Shown: piece by piece, positions 34,029 to 43,477 of the stretch
Layout: every line of letters begins with the position of its first letter
How positions within the stretch are numbered: position 1 is the first letter of the stretch
Assembly: GCA_035647815.1 (NCBI GenBank)
Contig: DASRMR010000008.1
Coordinates: forward strand, 1 to 64,000
Length of the DNA: 64,000 nucleotides
Origin: JAAYRQ01 sp035647815
GTDB taxonomy: Bacteria; Bacillota; Syntrophomonadia; Syntrophomonadales; Syntrophomonadaceae
Direction of reading: 5' to 3'
Notes under the pieces: generated by a model
Told to the model about the DNA's origin: nothing
Databases searched by the model: none
What the model saw: the letters and a program-made list of their open reading frames with translations, nothing else
Position numbers and translations under genes: made by a program

Positions 34029-34979
34029 CTAATCTTCTGGTTTTTTCAAAGCTAAATCTAGTTCTTCAAGTTTTCGGTCTATTTCTTCTAACGATTTTTG
34101 TCCTAAGTTTCTAATTTTACTCATTTCTTCACGAGTCTTTTCAATCAGTTCACCAACTGTATTAATATTAGCTCTCTTAAGACCATTAGAAGCCCTTACA
34201 GATAATTCTAATTCCTCAATAGACATTTCTAAAACTTTGTCCTTTTGTTCTTCCTCTTTTTCTACTAGTATTTCTACTTCAGCATAAGTATCATCAATTT
34301 CTGTAAATAATCTCAAATACTCTATTAGAATCTGAGCTGAAAGACTAATAGACTCTTCAGGGCTAATACTACCATTAGTCCACACTTCAAGTGTCAACTT
34401 ATCATAGTCAGTCCTTTTACCGACCCGGGCAGGTTCAACTTCATATTTAACTCTAGTTACTGGAGTATAAATAGAATCAATCGGAATTAATCCAATTATT
34501 TCATCATCCTTAATCGGTTGACGATCAGCAGCTATATAACCCCTACCTCTTTCGACGGTTAGCTCCATATTTAAAGTAGCTCCCTCATCTAAGGTTACTA
34601 TATGCAAATCGGGATTTAAGACTTCTACTTCTGTATCTCTTTCGATATCGCCAGCTGTCACCTTTTTGGGACCAACTTGTTCTAATCTAATTATCTTACG
34701 TTCATAACCATCATAATTCAAAATCATTCTCTTAAGATTTTGTATCATTTCAGTAGTATCTTCTACCATATTAGGTACAGTTGAAAATTCATGTAATACG
34801 CCATCAATTTTGATAGAAGTAACGGCAGCACCGGGTAAAGATGATAGAAGTATTCTACGCAAAGAGTTACCTAAAGTAGTGCCATAACCTCTTTCTAATG
34901 GTTCAATAACAAATTTCCCATAATTATCTTCGGTAGTTTTATCTACACAATCGATCCTAGGTTTTTCCATCTCTAGCAT
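34029..34979 (-). CDS. rpoA: RNA polymerase alpha subunit
   Basis: A 316-residue alpha subunit. The N-terminal dimerisation domain has E-R-G-Y-G-T-T-L-G-N-S-L-R-R-I-L-L; the C-terminal DNA-contact domain (about 245-310) has the helix-hairpin region with R-N-L-G-Q-K-S-L-E-E-I. The ATG at 34977-34979 follows AGGAGGG by nine bases. Confidence 0.97.
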   Translation of the reverse strand: MLEMEKPRIDCVDKTTEDNYGKFVIEPLERGYGTTLGNSLRRILLSSLPGAAVTSIKIDGVLHEFSTVPNMVEDTTEMIQNLKRMILNYDGYERKIIRLEQVGPKKVTAGDIERDTEVEVLNPDLHIVTLDEGATLNMELTVERGRGYIAADRQPIKDDEIIGLIPIDSIYTPVTRVKYEVEPARVGKRTDYDKLTLEVWTNGSISPEESISLSAQILIEYLRLFTEIDDTYAEVEILVEKEEEQKDKVLEMSIEELELSVRASNGLKRANINTVGELIEKTREEMSKIRNLGQKSLEEIDRKLEELDLALKKPED

Positions 34980-35014
34980 CTATATATCCCCTCCTTCATT
35001 ATTAGAGGTTTTTT

Positions 35015-35644
35015 TTATCTAGAGTAAAGTTCTACTATTAATTGCTCATTAACTGCTGTATCAATTTGCTCTCTATTTGGATAAGCAAGAACAGTACCCG
35101 TCAAGTTCTCTACATCAATACTTAACCACTCTGGTGGTGTTTTGTAAGCAACTTGGTCTTTAATTTCCTCAAATTTAACTGATGCTTTGCTTTTATCTTT
35201 TACCTGCAATTCATCCCCTGCTTTTAGTAAGATTGATGGAATATTTGCTTTCTTACCATTAACAGTAAAGTGCCCATGTGTCACTAGTTGACGAGCTTCT
35301 TTTCTTGATGCAGCTAGTCCTAATCTATATACAACATTATCTAGTCTTCTTTCAATAAGAACAAACAAGTTTTCGCCAGTAACACCTTTTTGGCGTTCTG
35401 CCTTTTCAAAGTACCTACGAAACTGTTTTTCTAATATTCCATAAGTTCTTCTCATTTTTTGCTTTTCTCTCAGCTGAATACCATATTCACTCGGCTTTTG
35501 TCTACGTCCTTGTCCATGCATGCCTGGTGCATAAGGCCTCTTTGTAACTGCACACTTATCGGAATAACATCTATCTCCTTTTAGAAATAGCTTTTCTCCT
35601 TCACGGCGACACTGACGACAAACTGAGTCTGTATATCTTCCCAC
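35015..35644 (-). CDS. rpsD: 30S ribosomal protein S4
   Basis: A 209-residue S4 of the zinc-binding (C+) type: C-R-Q-C-R-R near residue 9, then C-Y-S-D-K-C. An S4 RNA-binding domain spans roughly 95-160 (R-R-L-D-N-V-V-Y-R-L-G). It nucleates 30S assembly and in other bacteria represses its operon. Confidence 0.97.
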   Translation of the reverse strand: MGRYTDSVCRQCRREGEKLFLKGDRCYSDKCAVTKRPYAPGMHGQGRRQKPSEYGIQLREKQKMRRTYGILEKQFRRYFEKAERQKGVTGENLFVLIERRLDNVVYRLGLAASRKEARQLVTHGHFTVNGKKANIPSILLKAGDELQVKDKSKASVKFEEIKDQVAYKTPPEWLSIDVENLTGTVLAYPNREQIDTAVNEQLIVELYSR

Positions 35645-35666
35645 TTCTAAACATTACCTCCTTTTT

Positions 35667-36056
35667 TTATACCCTTCTTCTCTTAGGTGGTCTACAACCA
35701 TTATGCGGAATTGGGGTAACATCTTTAATAGCACTAACTTCTAGGCCCGCGGCCTGTAATGATCTAATAGCAGCTTCACGTCCTGCACCTGGACCTTTAA
35801 CATAACATTCTATTTCCTTAAGACCGTGCTCCATGGCTGCTTTAGCTGCGTTTTCTGCTGCTATTTGAGCTGCAAATGGGGTGCTTTTTCTAGAACCCTT
35901 AAAACCAGCAGTGCCAGCACTTGCCCAAGCAATAGCATTTCCTTGTTTATCGCTTATCGAAACAATCGTATTATTAAAGGTTGACTTGATATGTGCTATA
36001 CCTTGGTCTATATTTTTCTTCGCACGTCTTTTAACCTTTACTTTTCTTTTTGTCAA
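35667..36056 (-). CDS. rpsK: 30S ribosomal protein S11
   Basis: A 129-residue S11 of the platform, with the C-terminal G-C-R-P-P-K-R-R-R-V that touches mRNA near the E site. Follows rpsM by 22 bases. Confidence 0.97.
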   Translation of the reverse strand: MTKRKVKVKRRAKKNIDQGIAHIKSTFNNTIVSISDKQGNAIAWASAGTAGFKGSRKSTPFAAQIAAENAAKAAMEHGLKEIECYVKGPGAGREAAIRSLQAAGLEVSAIKDVTPIPHNGCRPPKRRRV

Positions 36057-36078
36057 TTAGTTTTCCCCCTTTATAAAG

Positions 36079-36447
36079 CTATTTTTTCTTGCCACTAGTT
36101 AGCCGTTTCGGCCCTTTACGTGTTCTGGCATTATTTTTAGTCTTTTGACCTCTAACTGGTAAACCGCGACGATGGCGAATTCCTCTATAACTACTTAAAT
36201 CCATTAATCTTTTTACATCCATATTAACTTGCCTACGCAGATCACCCTCAACGGTAAAGTCCCTCTCTATTATATGCCTTAATTTGGTAACTTCACTCTC
36301 GGTTAAATCTTTCACTCTTGTATCAGGATTTATACCTGCTTCGGCCAATATCTTTAAAGAAGAAGGTCTACCAATACCATAAATATAGGTTAATGACACT
36401 TCAACTCTTTTATCACGTGGTAAGTCTACACCTGCTATTCTTGCCAA
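36079..36447 (-). CDS. rpsM: 30S ribosomal protein S13
   Basis: A 122-residue S13 of the 30S head, beginning M-A-R-I-A-G-V-D-L-P, with a basic tail R-T-R-K-G-P-K-R. Located 21 bases after rpmJ. Confidence 0.97.
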   Translation of the reverse strand: MARIAGVDLPRDKRVEVSLTYIYGIGRPSSLKILAEAGINPDTRVKDLTESEVTKLRHIIERDFTVEGDLRRQVNMDVKRLMDLSSYRGIRHRRGLPVRGQKTKNNARTRKGPKRLTSGKKK

Positions 36448-36468
36448 ATTTATTCACCTCCTAGTTAA

Positions 36469-36582
36469 TTAGCCTTGTACTTGTTTGTGTTTAGGGTTTT
36501 CACAAATAACCATAACCCTACCCCTACGCTTGACCACCTTGCATTTTTCACATATTGGTTTAACTGATGGTTTAACTTTCAA
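36469..36582 (-). CDS. rpmJ: 50S ribosomal protein L36 (zinc form)
   Basis: A 37-residue L36. TTG start at 36580-36582, seven bases after GGAGG; stop TAA at 36469-36471. The zinc ligands Cys11, Cys14, Cys27 and His32 are all present (C-E-K-C ... C-E-N-P-K-H). Sits between infA and rpsM as usual. Confidence 0.96.
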   Translation of the reverse strand: MKVKPSVKPICEKCKVVKRRGRVMVICENPKHKQVQG

Positions 36583-36610
36583 GCTAATACCTCCTTACTT
36601 TGACTGGAAC

Positions 36611-36829
36611 CTACTTAAATCGATAAGTTATTCTTCCGCGATTTAAATCATAGGGTGATAATTCCACCAAAACCTTATCACCAGGTAATATTCTTATATA
36701 ATTCATGCGCATTTTTCCGGATATATGGGCGAGGACCTTATGACCATTTTCTAATTCGACAGTGAACATGGCATTCGGCAAAGGTTCTAGAACAATACCC
36801 TCAACCTCTATCACATCATCTTTAGACAT
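36611..36829 (-). CDS. infA: Translation initiation factor IF-1
   Basis: A 72-residue OB-fold protein, full length, ending G-R-I-T-Y-R-F-K. It occupies the A site during initiation. It begins three bases after the KOW-domain gene. Confidence 0.97.
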   Translation of the reverse strand: MSKDDVIEVEGIVLEPLPNAMFTVELENGHKVLAHISGKMRMNYIRILPGDKVLVELSPYDLNRGRITYRFK

Positions 36830-36832
36830 TTA

Positions 36833-37126
36833 TTACCAGACCTCCTTCCCATCTCTTACTTCGCTTTTTTGCAGTTCTTTTAAATTCTTACGAATCAAAT
36901 GATTATCTGGCATTTCTCCAGCAATCAAAATAGGTTTTATGTTTTCTGCGACTATGTTAGTAATTTTAACATGTTTAATATTTTTAACCTTAGGCTTCTC
37001 AATTCTTCTTAAATCTCCGTCAGCTAACATTAAAGATTTTTCATCGATAATCTTTACCACCACAAAAAGTCTTCCCTTATCTCGACCTGCTTTGGAATAT
37101 GCCACCATACCTATTCTCTCATCCAT
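36833..37126 (-). CDS. KOW-domain RNA-binding protein
   Basis: A 97-residue basic protein with an N-terminal KOW-like fold (G-M-V-A-Y-S-K-A-G-R-D-K-G) as in the eukaryote/archaeal L14e family. A gene of this kind is regularly found between map and infA in Clostridia and Bacilli; its molecular job is not known to me. Tight spacing on both sides implies co-transcription. Confidence 0.85.
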   Translation of the reverse strand: MDERIGMVAYSKAGRDKGRLFVVVKIIDEKSLMLADGDLRRIEKPKVKNIKHVKITNIVAENIKPILIAGEMPDNHLIRKNLKELQKSEVRDGKEVW

Positions 37127-37143
37127 TTTTGATAGCCTCCCAA

Positions 37144-37908
37144 TTACCGCAAAGTCAAGATTTCTGGACCCTGGGCAGTTATTGCTATAGTATGTTCAAA
37201 ATGTGCTGAATACTTTCTATCTTGAGTAATTACGGTCCACCCATCCATTTGTGTACGTACTTTATGAGTGCCTAAATTCAACATCGGTTCTATAGCTAAG
37301 GTCATTCCCTCTTTTAGAATAGGCCCACTATCTAGCTTCCCATAATTAGGTATAGGAGGATCTTCATGCATATCTCTGCCTATACCATGTCCTACATATT
37401 CCCTAACTACAGATAAGCCGTTGTTCTCCGCATGAGTCTGAACTGCATTCGAAATTGCACCAAGTCTGTTCCCTGGAAGAGCTTGGTCAATCCCAAACAT
37501 CAAAGCTTCCTCAGTAACTTTAATAAGTTTAGTCACATCATCATCTACTTCGCCTACTGGAATCGTAATAGCTGAATCTCCAGCGAAACCATTAAAAATT
37601 ACCCCAAAATCGATACTTATAATATCGCCTTCTTTAAGCTCCCGATTGCTCGGTATCCCATGTACTACTTCTTCATTAACTGAAGCACATATTGACCCTG
37701 GGAATGGTTTGCCTCCGCTAGAATTAGGATAATTTTTAAATGCTGGTATAGCATTACGTCTCCTAGTTTCATGTTCAGCGATAGCATTAAGATTAGCAGT
37801 TGTAATTCCCGGTTTAACTCTTTCTTCTAAGATAGATAAAATATCGGCAACTATAGCAGCCGCATTTCTCATCTTAGCAATCTCTTCTTCGTTTTTTAGA
37901 ATTATCAT
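37144..37908 (-). CDS. map: Type I methionine aminopeptidase
   Basis: A 254-residue enzyme removing the initiator methionine. Metal ligands are visible in order: Asp in I-D-F-G-V, Asp in G-D-S-A, His in G-H-G-I-G-R, Glu in I-E-P-M and Glu in F-E-H-T. It overlaps adk by one base. Confidence 0.96.
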   Translation of the reverse strand: MIILKNEEEIAKMRNAAAIVADILSILEERVKPGITTANLNAIAEHETRRRNAIPAFKNYPNSSGGKPFPGSICASVNEEVVHGIPSNRELKEGDIISIDFGVIFNGFAGDSAITIPVGEVDDDVTKLIKVTEEALMFGIDQALPGNRLGAISNAVQTHAENNGLSVVREYVGHGIGRDMHEDPPIPNYGKLDSGPILKEGMTLAIEPMLNLGTHKVRTQMDGWTVITQDRKYSAHFEHTIAITAQGPEILTLR

Positions 37909-38555
37909 TAAAGATTCCCCAATACTCTTTTGATATCAGAGTATACATTTTTAGTATCCTGATATCCGTCAATTTCCTTTAAGTTACCTTTTTTATGATA
38001 ATAGCTAATTAAAGGATTAGTTTCCTCTTTATAAACATTTAATCTATTACGCACAGTTTCTTCTTGGTCATCACTACGTTGCACTAACTTGCCACCGCAT
38101 TTATTGCAAATACCTTCTTTTTCAGGAGCATTAAGTTTCAAGTTATAAACGGCTTTACAGTTTTCGCAACTTACCCGACTAGATAACCTTTCAATTAAGA
38201 TCTCATCAGGAACAGCTATATTAATAGCTACTTCAATTTCCTTACTTAATTCTGCCATAACTTCATCTAAAGCTTTAGCTTGAACTAAAGTACGAGGAAA
38301 TCCATCTAATAAGAATCCTTTTTTGCAGTCATCCTGAGCTAATCTTTCTTTTATTATTCCTACAGTAACTTCATCAGGTACTAATCTACCTTCATCCATA
38401 TACTTTTTAGCTTCTTCTCCTAATTCTGTACCATTAGTTACTGCTTCTCTAAACATGTCTCCAGTAGATATATGGGGTACAGGAAAATCAGCTATAATTA
38501 ATTCTGCTTGTGTACCCTTACCTGCTCCCGGAGGGCCCATAAGGATAATATTCAA
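37908..38555 (-). CDS. adk: Adenylate kinase (zinc LID form)
   Basis: A 215-residue kinase interconverting ATP plus AMP with two ADP. P-loop G-P-P-G-A-G-K-G-T at 7-15; D-G-F-P-R-T for AMP. The LID holds C-E-N-C and C-N-K-C, the zinc-binding type of Gram-positive enzymes. Starts 12 bases after secY. Confidence 0.96.
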   Translation of the reverse strand: MNIILMGPPGAGKGTQAELIIADFPVPHISTGDMFREAVTNGTELGEEAKKYMDEGRLVPDEVTVGIIKERLAQDDCKKGFLLDGFPRTLVQAKALDEVMAELSKEIEVAINIAVPDEILIERLSSRVSCENCKAVYNLKLNAPEKEGICNKCGGKLVQRSDDQEETVRNRLNVYKEETNPLISYYHKKGNLKEIDGYQDTKNVYSDIKRVLGNL

Positions 38556-38567
38556 CTAAATCATCTC

Positions 38568-39833
38568 CTATTTTACAAAACCTTCATAACTTCTCAAAAG
38601 TAATTGTGACTCTATTTGTTTCATGGTATCTAAAGCAACACCTACTACAATTAGTAGTGCAGTTCCGCCGAACCATAAACTAGTTATACCAGTTAAGCCG
38701 ATAACAAAGTTTGGTAGTATCGCTATAAGCCCTAGGAATACTCCACCAGCTAAAGTAAGTCTAGATAAAACTCTATCTATAAATTCAGCAGTCGGTCTTC
38801 CGGGTCTAATACCTGGTACAAAGCCACCATGTTTTTTTACATTTTCCGCTACATCTGCAGGGTTGAATATTATAGAGACATAGAAAAATGTGAAAAACAC
38901 TATAAACACAAAATAAGTTAGATTATACGCTACACTTCCGAAATGGAAATACGTATTCAAAAAAGTATTAACCGTTGAATTTGGGTCACCAAATGATCCA
39001 ATAGTTGCAGGGAACATCATTAAAGCCATTGCAAATATTATAGGAATAACTCCGGCAGCATTGACTTTAATAGGTAAAAATGTACTTTGTCCACCATACA
39101 TTTTTCTTCCTACTACACGTTTAGCATATTGAATAGGTATTCTGCGTTGACCTTCGTTTACAGCGATTATAGCTACTATTATTGCTAATGCAATTATTAT
39201 AAATAGTACAATATTGAAAGCACCAATTATTCCACCAGCTAATTCTTGACCTACACCACTAATTTGGCTAGGCAATCTTGATACGATTCCGGTAAAAATA
39301 ATTAAAGATATTCCGTTTCCTATTCCTTTTTCGGTAATCATTTCACCAATCCACATTAAAAAGGTAGTTCCGGCAGTTAGTGAAAGTGCAATAACTAAAT
39401 AAGATACTATTCCAGGTACGATTATCGCACCGCTTTTTCCAAGAGCAAAAGACATACCTAAAGATTGGACAAAAGCTAAAACAACAGTTCCGTAACGAAT
39501 ATATTGTGCAATAACTTTTTGGCCTTCTTCGCCTTCTTTTGAAAGTTCATCTAAACGTGGAATTATTACTTTCAATAGTTGCATGATAATTGAAGCATTA
39601 ATATATGGAGTGATACTCATAGCAAATATACTAAATCGCTTAAATGCCCCACCAGATATAATGTCAAAAAATCCAAACAATTGTCCACTTAATAACTGTT
39701 GGATAGCCTCAGGATTTATGCCGGGAACAGGTATATGAGCACCTATTCTAAAAATTAACATCATCATTAGCGTATACAGTATTTTCGTTCTTAAATCGCC
39801 AACTTTAAATGCTTGCCCGAATGAACCCAGCAT
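38568..39833 (-). CDS. secY: Protein translocase subunit SecY
   Basis: A 421-residue, ten-transmembrane channel subunit of the Sec translocon. It has the plug region after TM1 and conserved T-P-Y-I-N-A-S-I-I-M-Q-L-L and G-I-R-P-G segments. It overlaps rplO by one base, as in many spc operons. Confidence 0.97.
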   Translation of the reverse strand: MLGSFGQAFKVGDLRTKILYTLMMMLIFRIGAHIPVPGINPEAIQQLLSGQLFGFFDIISGGAFKRFSIFAMSITPYINASIIMQLLKVIIPRLDELSKEGEEGQKVIAQYIRYGTVVLAFVQSLGMSFALGKSGAIIVPGIVSYLVIALSLTAGTTFLMWIGEMITEKGIGNGISLIIFTGIVSRLPSQISGVGQELAGGIIGAFNIVLFIIIALAIIVAIIAVNEGQRRIPIQYAKRVVGRKMYGGQSTFLPIKVNAAGVIPIIFAMALMMFPATIGSFGDPNSTVNTFLNTYFHFGSVAYNLTYFVFIVFFTFFYVSIIFNPADVAENVKKHGGFVPGIRPGRPTAEFIDRVLSRLTLAGGVFLGLIAILPNFVIGLTGITSLWFGGTALLIVVGVALDTMKQIESQLLLRSYEGFVK

Positions 39834-40273
39834 TAAATCACCTCAACCTTACCGCCTTGAGCAATAACTTTCTCTTCTGCTTGTTTGCTTATTTTGTGTG
39901 TTCTTATAGTTAGGTTTTTTTCTAAATCTCCATTACCTAATATTTTAACTTTATCTTGGGCGCTCTTTATTAACCCTTTTGCTTGTAAAAGCTCAGGGGT
40001 AACTTCAGAACCAGCATCAAAAACATTAAGTTGATTAACATTGATTATGGCGAATTCTTTCTTAAATATGTTTGTAAAACCTCTTTTGGGAATTCGCCTT
40101 TGAAGTGGCATTTGCCCACCTTCAAATCCTAACCTTACTCCACCACCTGAGCGAGACTTTTGCCCTTTATGGCCACGGGTAGATGTTTTGCCACGTCCAG
40201 AACCAGGGCCTCTACCTACTCTTTTAGTTCGTTTATTAGCACCAGGTGGAGATTTTAGATCGTTTAGTTTCAC
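39833..40273 (-). CDS. rplO: 50S ribosomal protein L15
   Basis: A 146-residue L15 with a glycine/arginine-rich N-terminal extension (G-R-G-P-G-S-G-R-G-K) that threads into 23S rRNA. Confidence 0.97.
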   Translation of the reverse strand: MKLNDLKSPPGANKRTKRVGRGPGSGRGKTSTRGHKGQKSRSGGGVRLGFEGGQMPLQRRIPKRGFTNIFKKEFAIINVNQLNVFDAGSEVTPELLQAKGLIKSAQDKVKILGNGDLEKNLTIRTHKISKQAEEKVIAQGGKVEVI

Positions 40274-40292
40274 CTTTTAAAACCTCCTAACA

Positions 40293-40487
40293 TTAATCTA
40301 GCTCTTCTACTTTAACTAGATGTCTAATCTTATTTACTTGCCCTCTGATTTCCGGGCTATCTTTTTTTATTACACTGTGATTTATTTTTCTTAATCCTAA
40401 GCTTTTTATAGTTGCTTTTTGTGTTTCCGGACAACCAATTGAGCTTTTAATCAAAGTAACTTTCATTTGTTTAGCCAACTGTATCAC
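40293..40487 (-). CDS. rpmD: 50S ribosomal protein L30
   Basis: A 64-residue L30 with S-x-I-G-x-P-x-x-Q-K-x-T and the C-terminal V-N-K-I-R-H-L-V-K-V. Placed between rpsE and rplO. Confidence 0.96.
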   Translation of the reverse strand: MIQLAKQMKVTLIKSSIGCPETQKATIKSLGLRKINHSVIKKDSPEIRGQVNKIRHLVKVEELD

Positions 40488-40490
40488 TCC

Positions 40491-40994
40491 TTAGCCTAGA
40501 ATCTCATCTATAGTTTTACCCCTTTGTCTAGCAACTTCTTCAACACTTTTCATATTCTTTAAGCCTGCCATAGTTGCATTAACCATACTCATAGGATTTG
40601 ATGAGCCTAGTGATTTGGTCAAAACATCTTTTATTCCTGCTGCTTCGAGTACAGCTCTTACTGGACCACCAGCAATAACACCCGTACCAGGAGCTGCCGG
40701 CTTTAACAATACTTGACCTGCGCCAAACTTACCTATTAGTGCATGAGGTAAAGTTCTTTCGTCAATTAGTGGTATCTCTATTAAATTCTTTTTTGCCTCT
40801 TCAACTGCTTTACGTATTGCTTCAGGGACTTCAACCGCTTTGCCTTTACCCGCACCAACACGCCCTTTTCCATCACCAACAACTACTAAAGCACTGAAAC
40901 TAAATCTGCGTCCACCTTTAACTACTTTAGCAACTCTTCTTATTTTAACAACTCTTTCTGTAAATTCTGGAGCTGCTTTTTCTCTGTCTATCAT
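40491..40994 (-). CDS. rpsE: 30S ribosomal protein S5
   Basis: A 167-residue S5 with the double-stranded-RNA-binding N-terminal domain (V-V-K-G-G-R-R-F-S-F) and G-x-G-K-A-x-E-V-P. Two ATGs are adjacent; I take the second (40992-40994), six bases after GGAGG. It ensures decoding accuracy with S4 and S12. Confidence 0.96.
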   Translation of the reverse strand: MIDREKAAPEFTERVVKIRRVAKVVKGGRRFSFSALVVVGDGKGRVGAGKGKAVEVPEAIRKAVEEAKKNLIEIPLIDERTLPHALIGKFGAGQVLLKPAAPGTGVIAGGPVRAVLEAAGIKDVLTKSLGSSNPMSMVNATMAGLKNMKSVEEVARQRGKTIDEILG

Positions 40995-41016
40995 CATTTC
41001 CCTCCTAACTTATCAA

Positions 41017-41391
41017 TTAGAATTGTAGTCCGCCTTCCCGGGCTGCATCTGCTAGTGCGGCTACTTTTCCATGGTATTTATACCCAGCACGATCAAAAAT
41101 TACTGTAGTTATACCTTGTTCTTGTGCCTTTTTTGCTAGTTGTGACCCTACACTTTGTGCTGCCTGAACATTAGATTTAGAAGGTAAATCTTTTAATTCT
41201 TTATCTAAAGTAGATACAGCCACTAAAGTAACATTCTTTTGGTCATCTATTATTTGGGCATATATATGATTTATGCTTTTGAATACGCATAATCTAGGAA
41301 TTTCTTCTGTTCCTGAAAGCTTAACACGTATTCTTTTATGCTTATTTTTTCTAACTACATTTCTATTTGGTTTCTTAAACAACTTGGTCAC
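41017..41391 (-). CDS. rplR: 50S ribosomal protein L18
   Basis: A 124-residue 5S-rRNA-binding protein ending A-A-R-E-G-G-L-Q-F. Located 11 bases after rplF. Confidence 0.97.
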   Translation of the reverse strand: MTKLFKKPNRNVVRKNKHKRIRVKLSGTEEIPRLCVFKSINHIYAQIIDDQKNVTLVAVSTLDKELKDLPSKSNVQAAQSVGSQLAKKAQEQGITTVIFDRAGYKYHGKVAALADAAREGGLQF

Positions 41392-41402
41392 TCCTTCCTA
41401 TG

Positions 41403-41942
41403 CTAACTAGCGCCTGCTTTACCAGCCTTACGTCTGATAGTTTCATTTTCATATTTAATACCTTTTCCTTTGTAAGGTTCAGGTTTTCTAATAGCCCGGA
41501 TATGAGCCGCAGTATTTCCAACAAGTTGTTTATCTATACCTTTTACCGTTATTTTAGTTACGGCTGGCACTTCAAATTCAATTCCTTCTGGAGGATCTAC
41601 TTCAACTGGATGAGAAAAACCAATACTGATTACTAGTTTTTTACCTTGCAATTGAGCCCTATATCCAACACCGACTAGCTCTAAATTCTTTTCATATCCT
41701 TTAGTTACACCTTCAACCATGTTAGCTACTAATGTACGACATAAACCATGAAGTTCTTTATGCTTTTTGGCGTCACTAGGTCTTTGCAATAACACTTGGT
41801 TTTCTTGTAAAACAAGATCAATCTCTTCAGGCAAATCCTGGGTTAAAGTACCTTTTGGTCCAGTTACAGTTACTAAACCGTCTTCCCTTTTCACCTCTAC
41901 ACCTGCGGATAGACTGATAGGCTTTTTACCAATTCGTGACAC
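41403..41942 (-). CDS. rplF: 50S ribosomal protein L6
   Basis: A 179-residue L6 with two tandem copies of its fold and the C-terminal P-E-P-Y-K-G-K-G-I-K-Y. Sits near the sarcin-ricin loop and factor-binding site. Confidence 0.97.
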   Translation of the reverse strand: MSRIGKKPISLSAGVEVKREDGLVTVTGPKGTLTQDLPEEIDLVLQENQVLLQRPSDAKKHKELHGLCRTLVANMVEGVTKGYEKNLELVGVGYRAQLQGKKLVISIGFSHPVEVDPPEGIEFEVPAVTKITVKGIDKQLVGNTAAHIRAIRKPEPYKGKGIKYENETIRRKAGKAGAS

Positions 41943-41960
41943 TATTCACTCCTCCTTCAG

Positions 41961-42359
41961 CTACCAGATATAACATATTACTTCTCCGCCCAGACTATCC
42001 TTGCGGGCATTTTTATCAGCCATTAAGCCTTTTGAGGTGGATATAATCGCTGTTCCCAGCCCACCTAACACTTTCGGTACTTCATCCTTTTTAACATATA
42101 CCCTTAATCCAGGTTTGCTTATTCTTTTCAAACCTGTTATGACCTTAGTTTTATTCTGGTCATATTTGAGGTATATCCTTATAATTCCTTGTTTACCATC
42201 AGCTATATATTCAAAATCCTTGATGTACCCTTCTTCTTTCAAGATCTCTGCCATTCCTATTTTGATCTTGGAGCTAGGTACCTCAACGGTTTCATGCATG
42301 ACCATATTCCCGTTTCTGATTCTAGTCAGAAAATCGGCTACTGGATCAGTCATGACCAT
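41961..42359 (-). CDS. rpsH: 30S ribosomal protein S8
   Basis: A 132-residue S8 (T-D-P-V-A-D-F-L-T-R-I-R-N start). The ATG at 42357-42359 lies seven bases after AAAGGAGG; the longer frame would put that site inside the protein. The gene 3' end has the conserved S-T-S-K-G ... G-G-E-V. Confidence 0.96.
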   Translation of the reverse strand: MVMTDPVADFLTRIRNGNMVMHETVEVPSSKIKIGMAEILKEEGYIKDFEYIADGKQGIIRIYLKYDQNKTKVITGLKRISKPGLRVYVKKDEVPKVLGGLGTAIISTSKGLMADKNARKDSLGGEVICYIW

Positions 42360-42384
42360 AATTATACCTCCTTTATATAACAAC

Positions 42385-42570
42385 CTACCAACTTGATTTA
42401 GTTACTCCGGGGAGTTCTCCTTTGTGGGCGAGCTCTCTAAAGCAAATCCTACAAATTCCGAATTTACGCATATAACCTCTAGGTCTACCACATATCCTGC
42501 AACGATTATAATTACGCACTTCAAATTTCTGTGGTTTTTGTTGTTTAGCTATCATTGCTTTTTTAGCCAT
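42385..42570 (-). CDS. rpsN: 30S ribosomal protein S14 type Z
   Basis: A 61-residue zinc-binding S14 with C-R-I-C and C-R-I-C pairs, the short Gram-positive form. Confidence 0.97.
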   Translation of the reverse strand: MAKKAMIAKQQKPQKFEVRNYNRCRICGRPRGYMRKFGICRICFRELAHKGELPGVTKSSW

Positions 42571-42581
42571 CTTAATACCCC

Positions 42582-43118
42582 CTATCTAAACGGCATTCCC
42601 ATTTCTTTTAAAAGTTCTCTTGCTTCTTCATCGGTTTCAGCAGTTGTAACAAATACAACTTCCAAACCCCTTATCTTATCTATTTTGTCATATTCGATTT
42701 CAGGGAAAATTGTTTGTTCTTTAATACCTAAAGAATAATTACCCCTGCCATCAAATGAATTAGCTGATACACCCCTAAAGTCTCGAACTCTTGGAAGCGA
42801 GAAGTTAATAAGTCTATCTAAAAAGTCATACATCCTTTCGCCTCGCAAAGTCACCTTGCAACCTATAGGCATACCTTCTCTAAGTTTAAAAGCAGCAATA
42901 GATTTTTTAGCCTTTGTTATAACCGGTCTTTGACCAGAGATAATAGTTAGATCATTGACTGCTCCGTCGAGTGCTTTAGGATTTTGTATTGCTTCACCGA
43001 CTCCAATATTTAAAACTACTTTGTCTACTTTGGGTACCTGCATAACATTCTTATAATTAAACTTCTCCATTAATTTTGGAGTTATTTCTTGTTTAAATTG
43101 TTCATATAACCTGGCCAT
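42582..43118 (-). CDS. rplE: 50S ribosomal protein L5
   Basis: A 178-residue 5S-rRNA-binding L5 ending E-L-L-K-E-M-G-M-P-F-R. Follows rplX by 29 bases. Confidence 0.97.
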   Translation of the reverse strand: MARLYEQFKQEITPKLMEKFNYKNVMQVPKVDKVVLNIGVGEAIQNPKALDGAVNDLTIISGQRPVITKAKKSIAAFKLREGMPIGCKVTLRGERMYDFLDRLINFSLPRVRDFRGVSANSFDGRGNYSLGIKEQTIFPEIEYDKIDKIRGLEVVFVTTAETDEEARELLKEMGMPFR

Positions 43119-43147
43119 TCAGCAACTAGCCTCCCTCCGAAGAGATC

Positions 43148-43459
43148 TTAATCTAACATCTCCCCGCATTTTTTGCAATATCTTACTTTTTCACCATTAT
43201 CTAAAACTTTCGCACCTACCCGAGTCGGCTCATCACATCTATCACACATTAACATTACATTAGATATATTTAGAGGTGATTCTATTCTTTCAATACCTCC
43301 CTGGGGTAATGCGGGAGTTGGCTTTTGGTGTTTTTTCACTCTGTTTACACCTTCAACTACTAACTTACTTGCTTTTGGTAATACTCTAAGGACTTTTCCT
43401 TCTTTACCCGTGTCCTTACCAGCTAGTACCAAAACCTTGTCGCCTTTTTTGATTCGCAA
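43148..43459 (-). CDS. rplX: 50S ribosomal protein L24 (zinc-ribbon form)
   Basis: A 103-residue L24 with an N-terminal KOW domain (G-K-D-T-G-K-E-G-K-V). Unlike the common form it has C-D-R-C and C-K-K-C pairs near residues 75 and 97, a C-terminal zinc ribbon. Assembly initiator of the 50S subunit. Confidence 0.96.
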   Translation of the reverse strand: MRIKKGDKVLVLAGKDTGKEGKVLRVLPKASKLVVEGVNRVKKHQKPTPALPQGGIERIESPLNISNVMLMCDRCDEPTRVGAKVLDNGEKVRYCKKCGEMLD

Positions 43460-43477
43460 TTGTTACACCTCCATCGA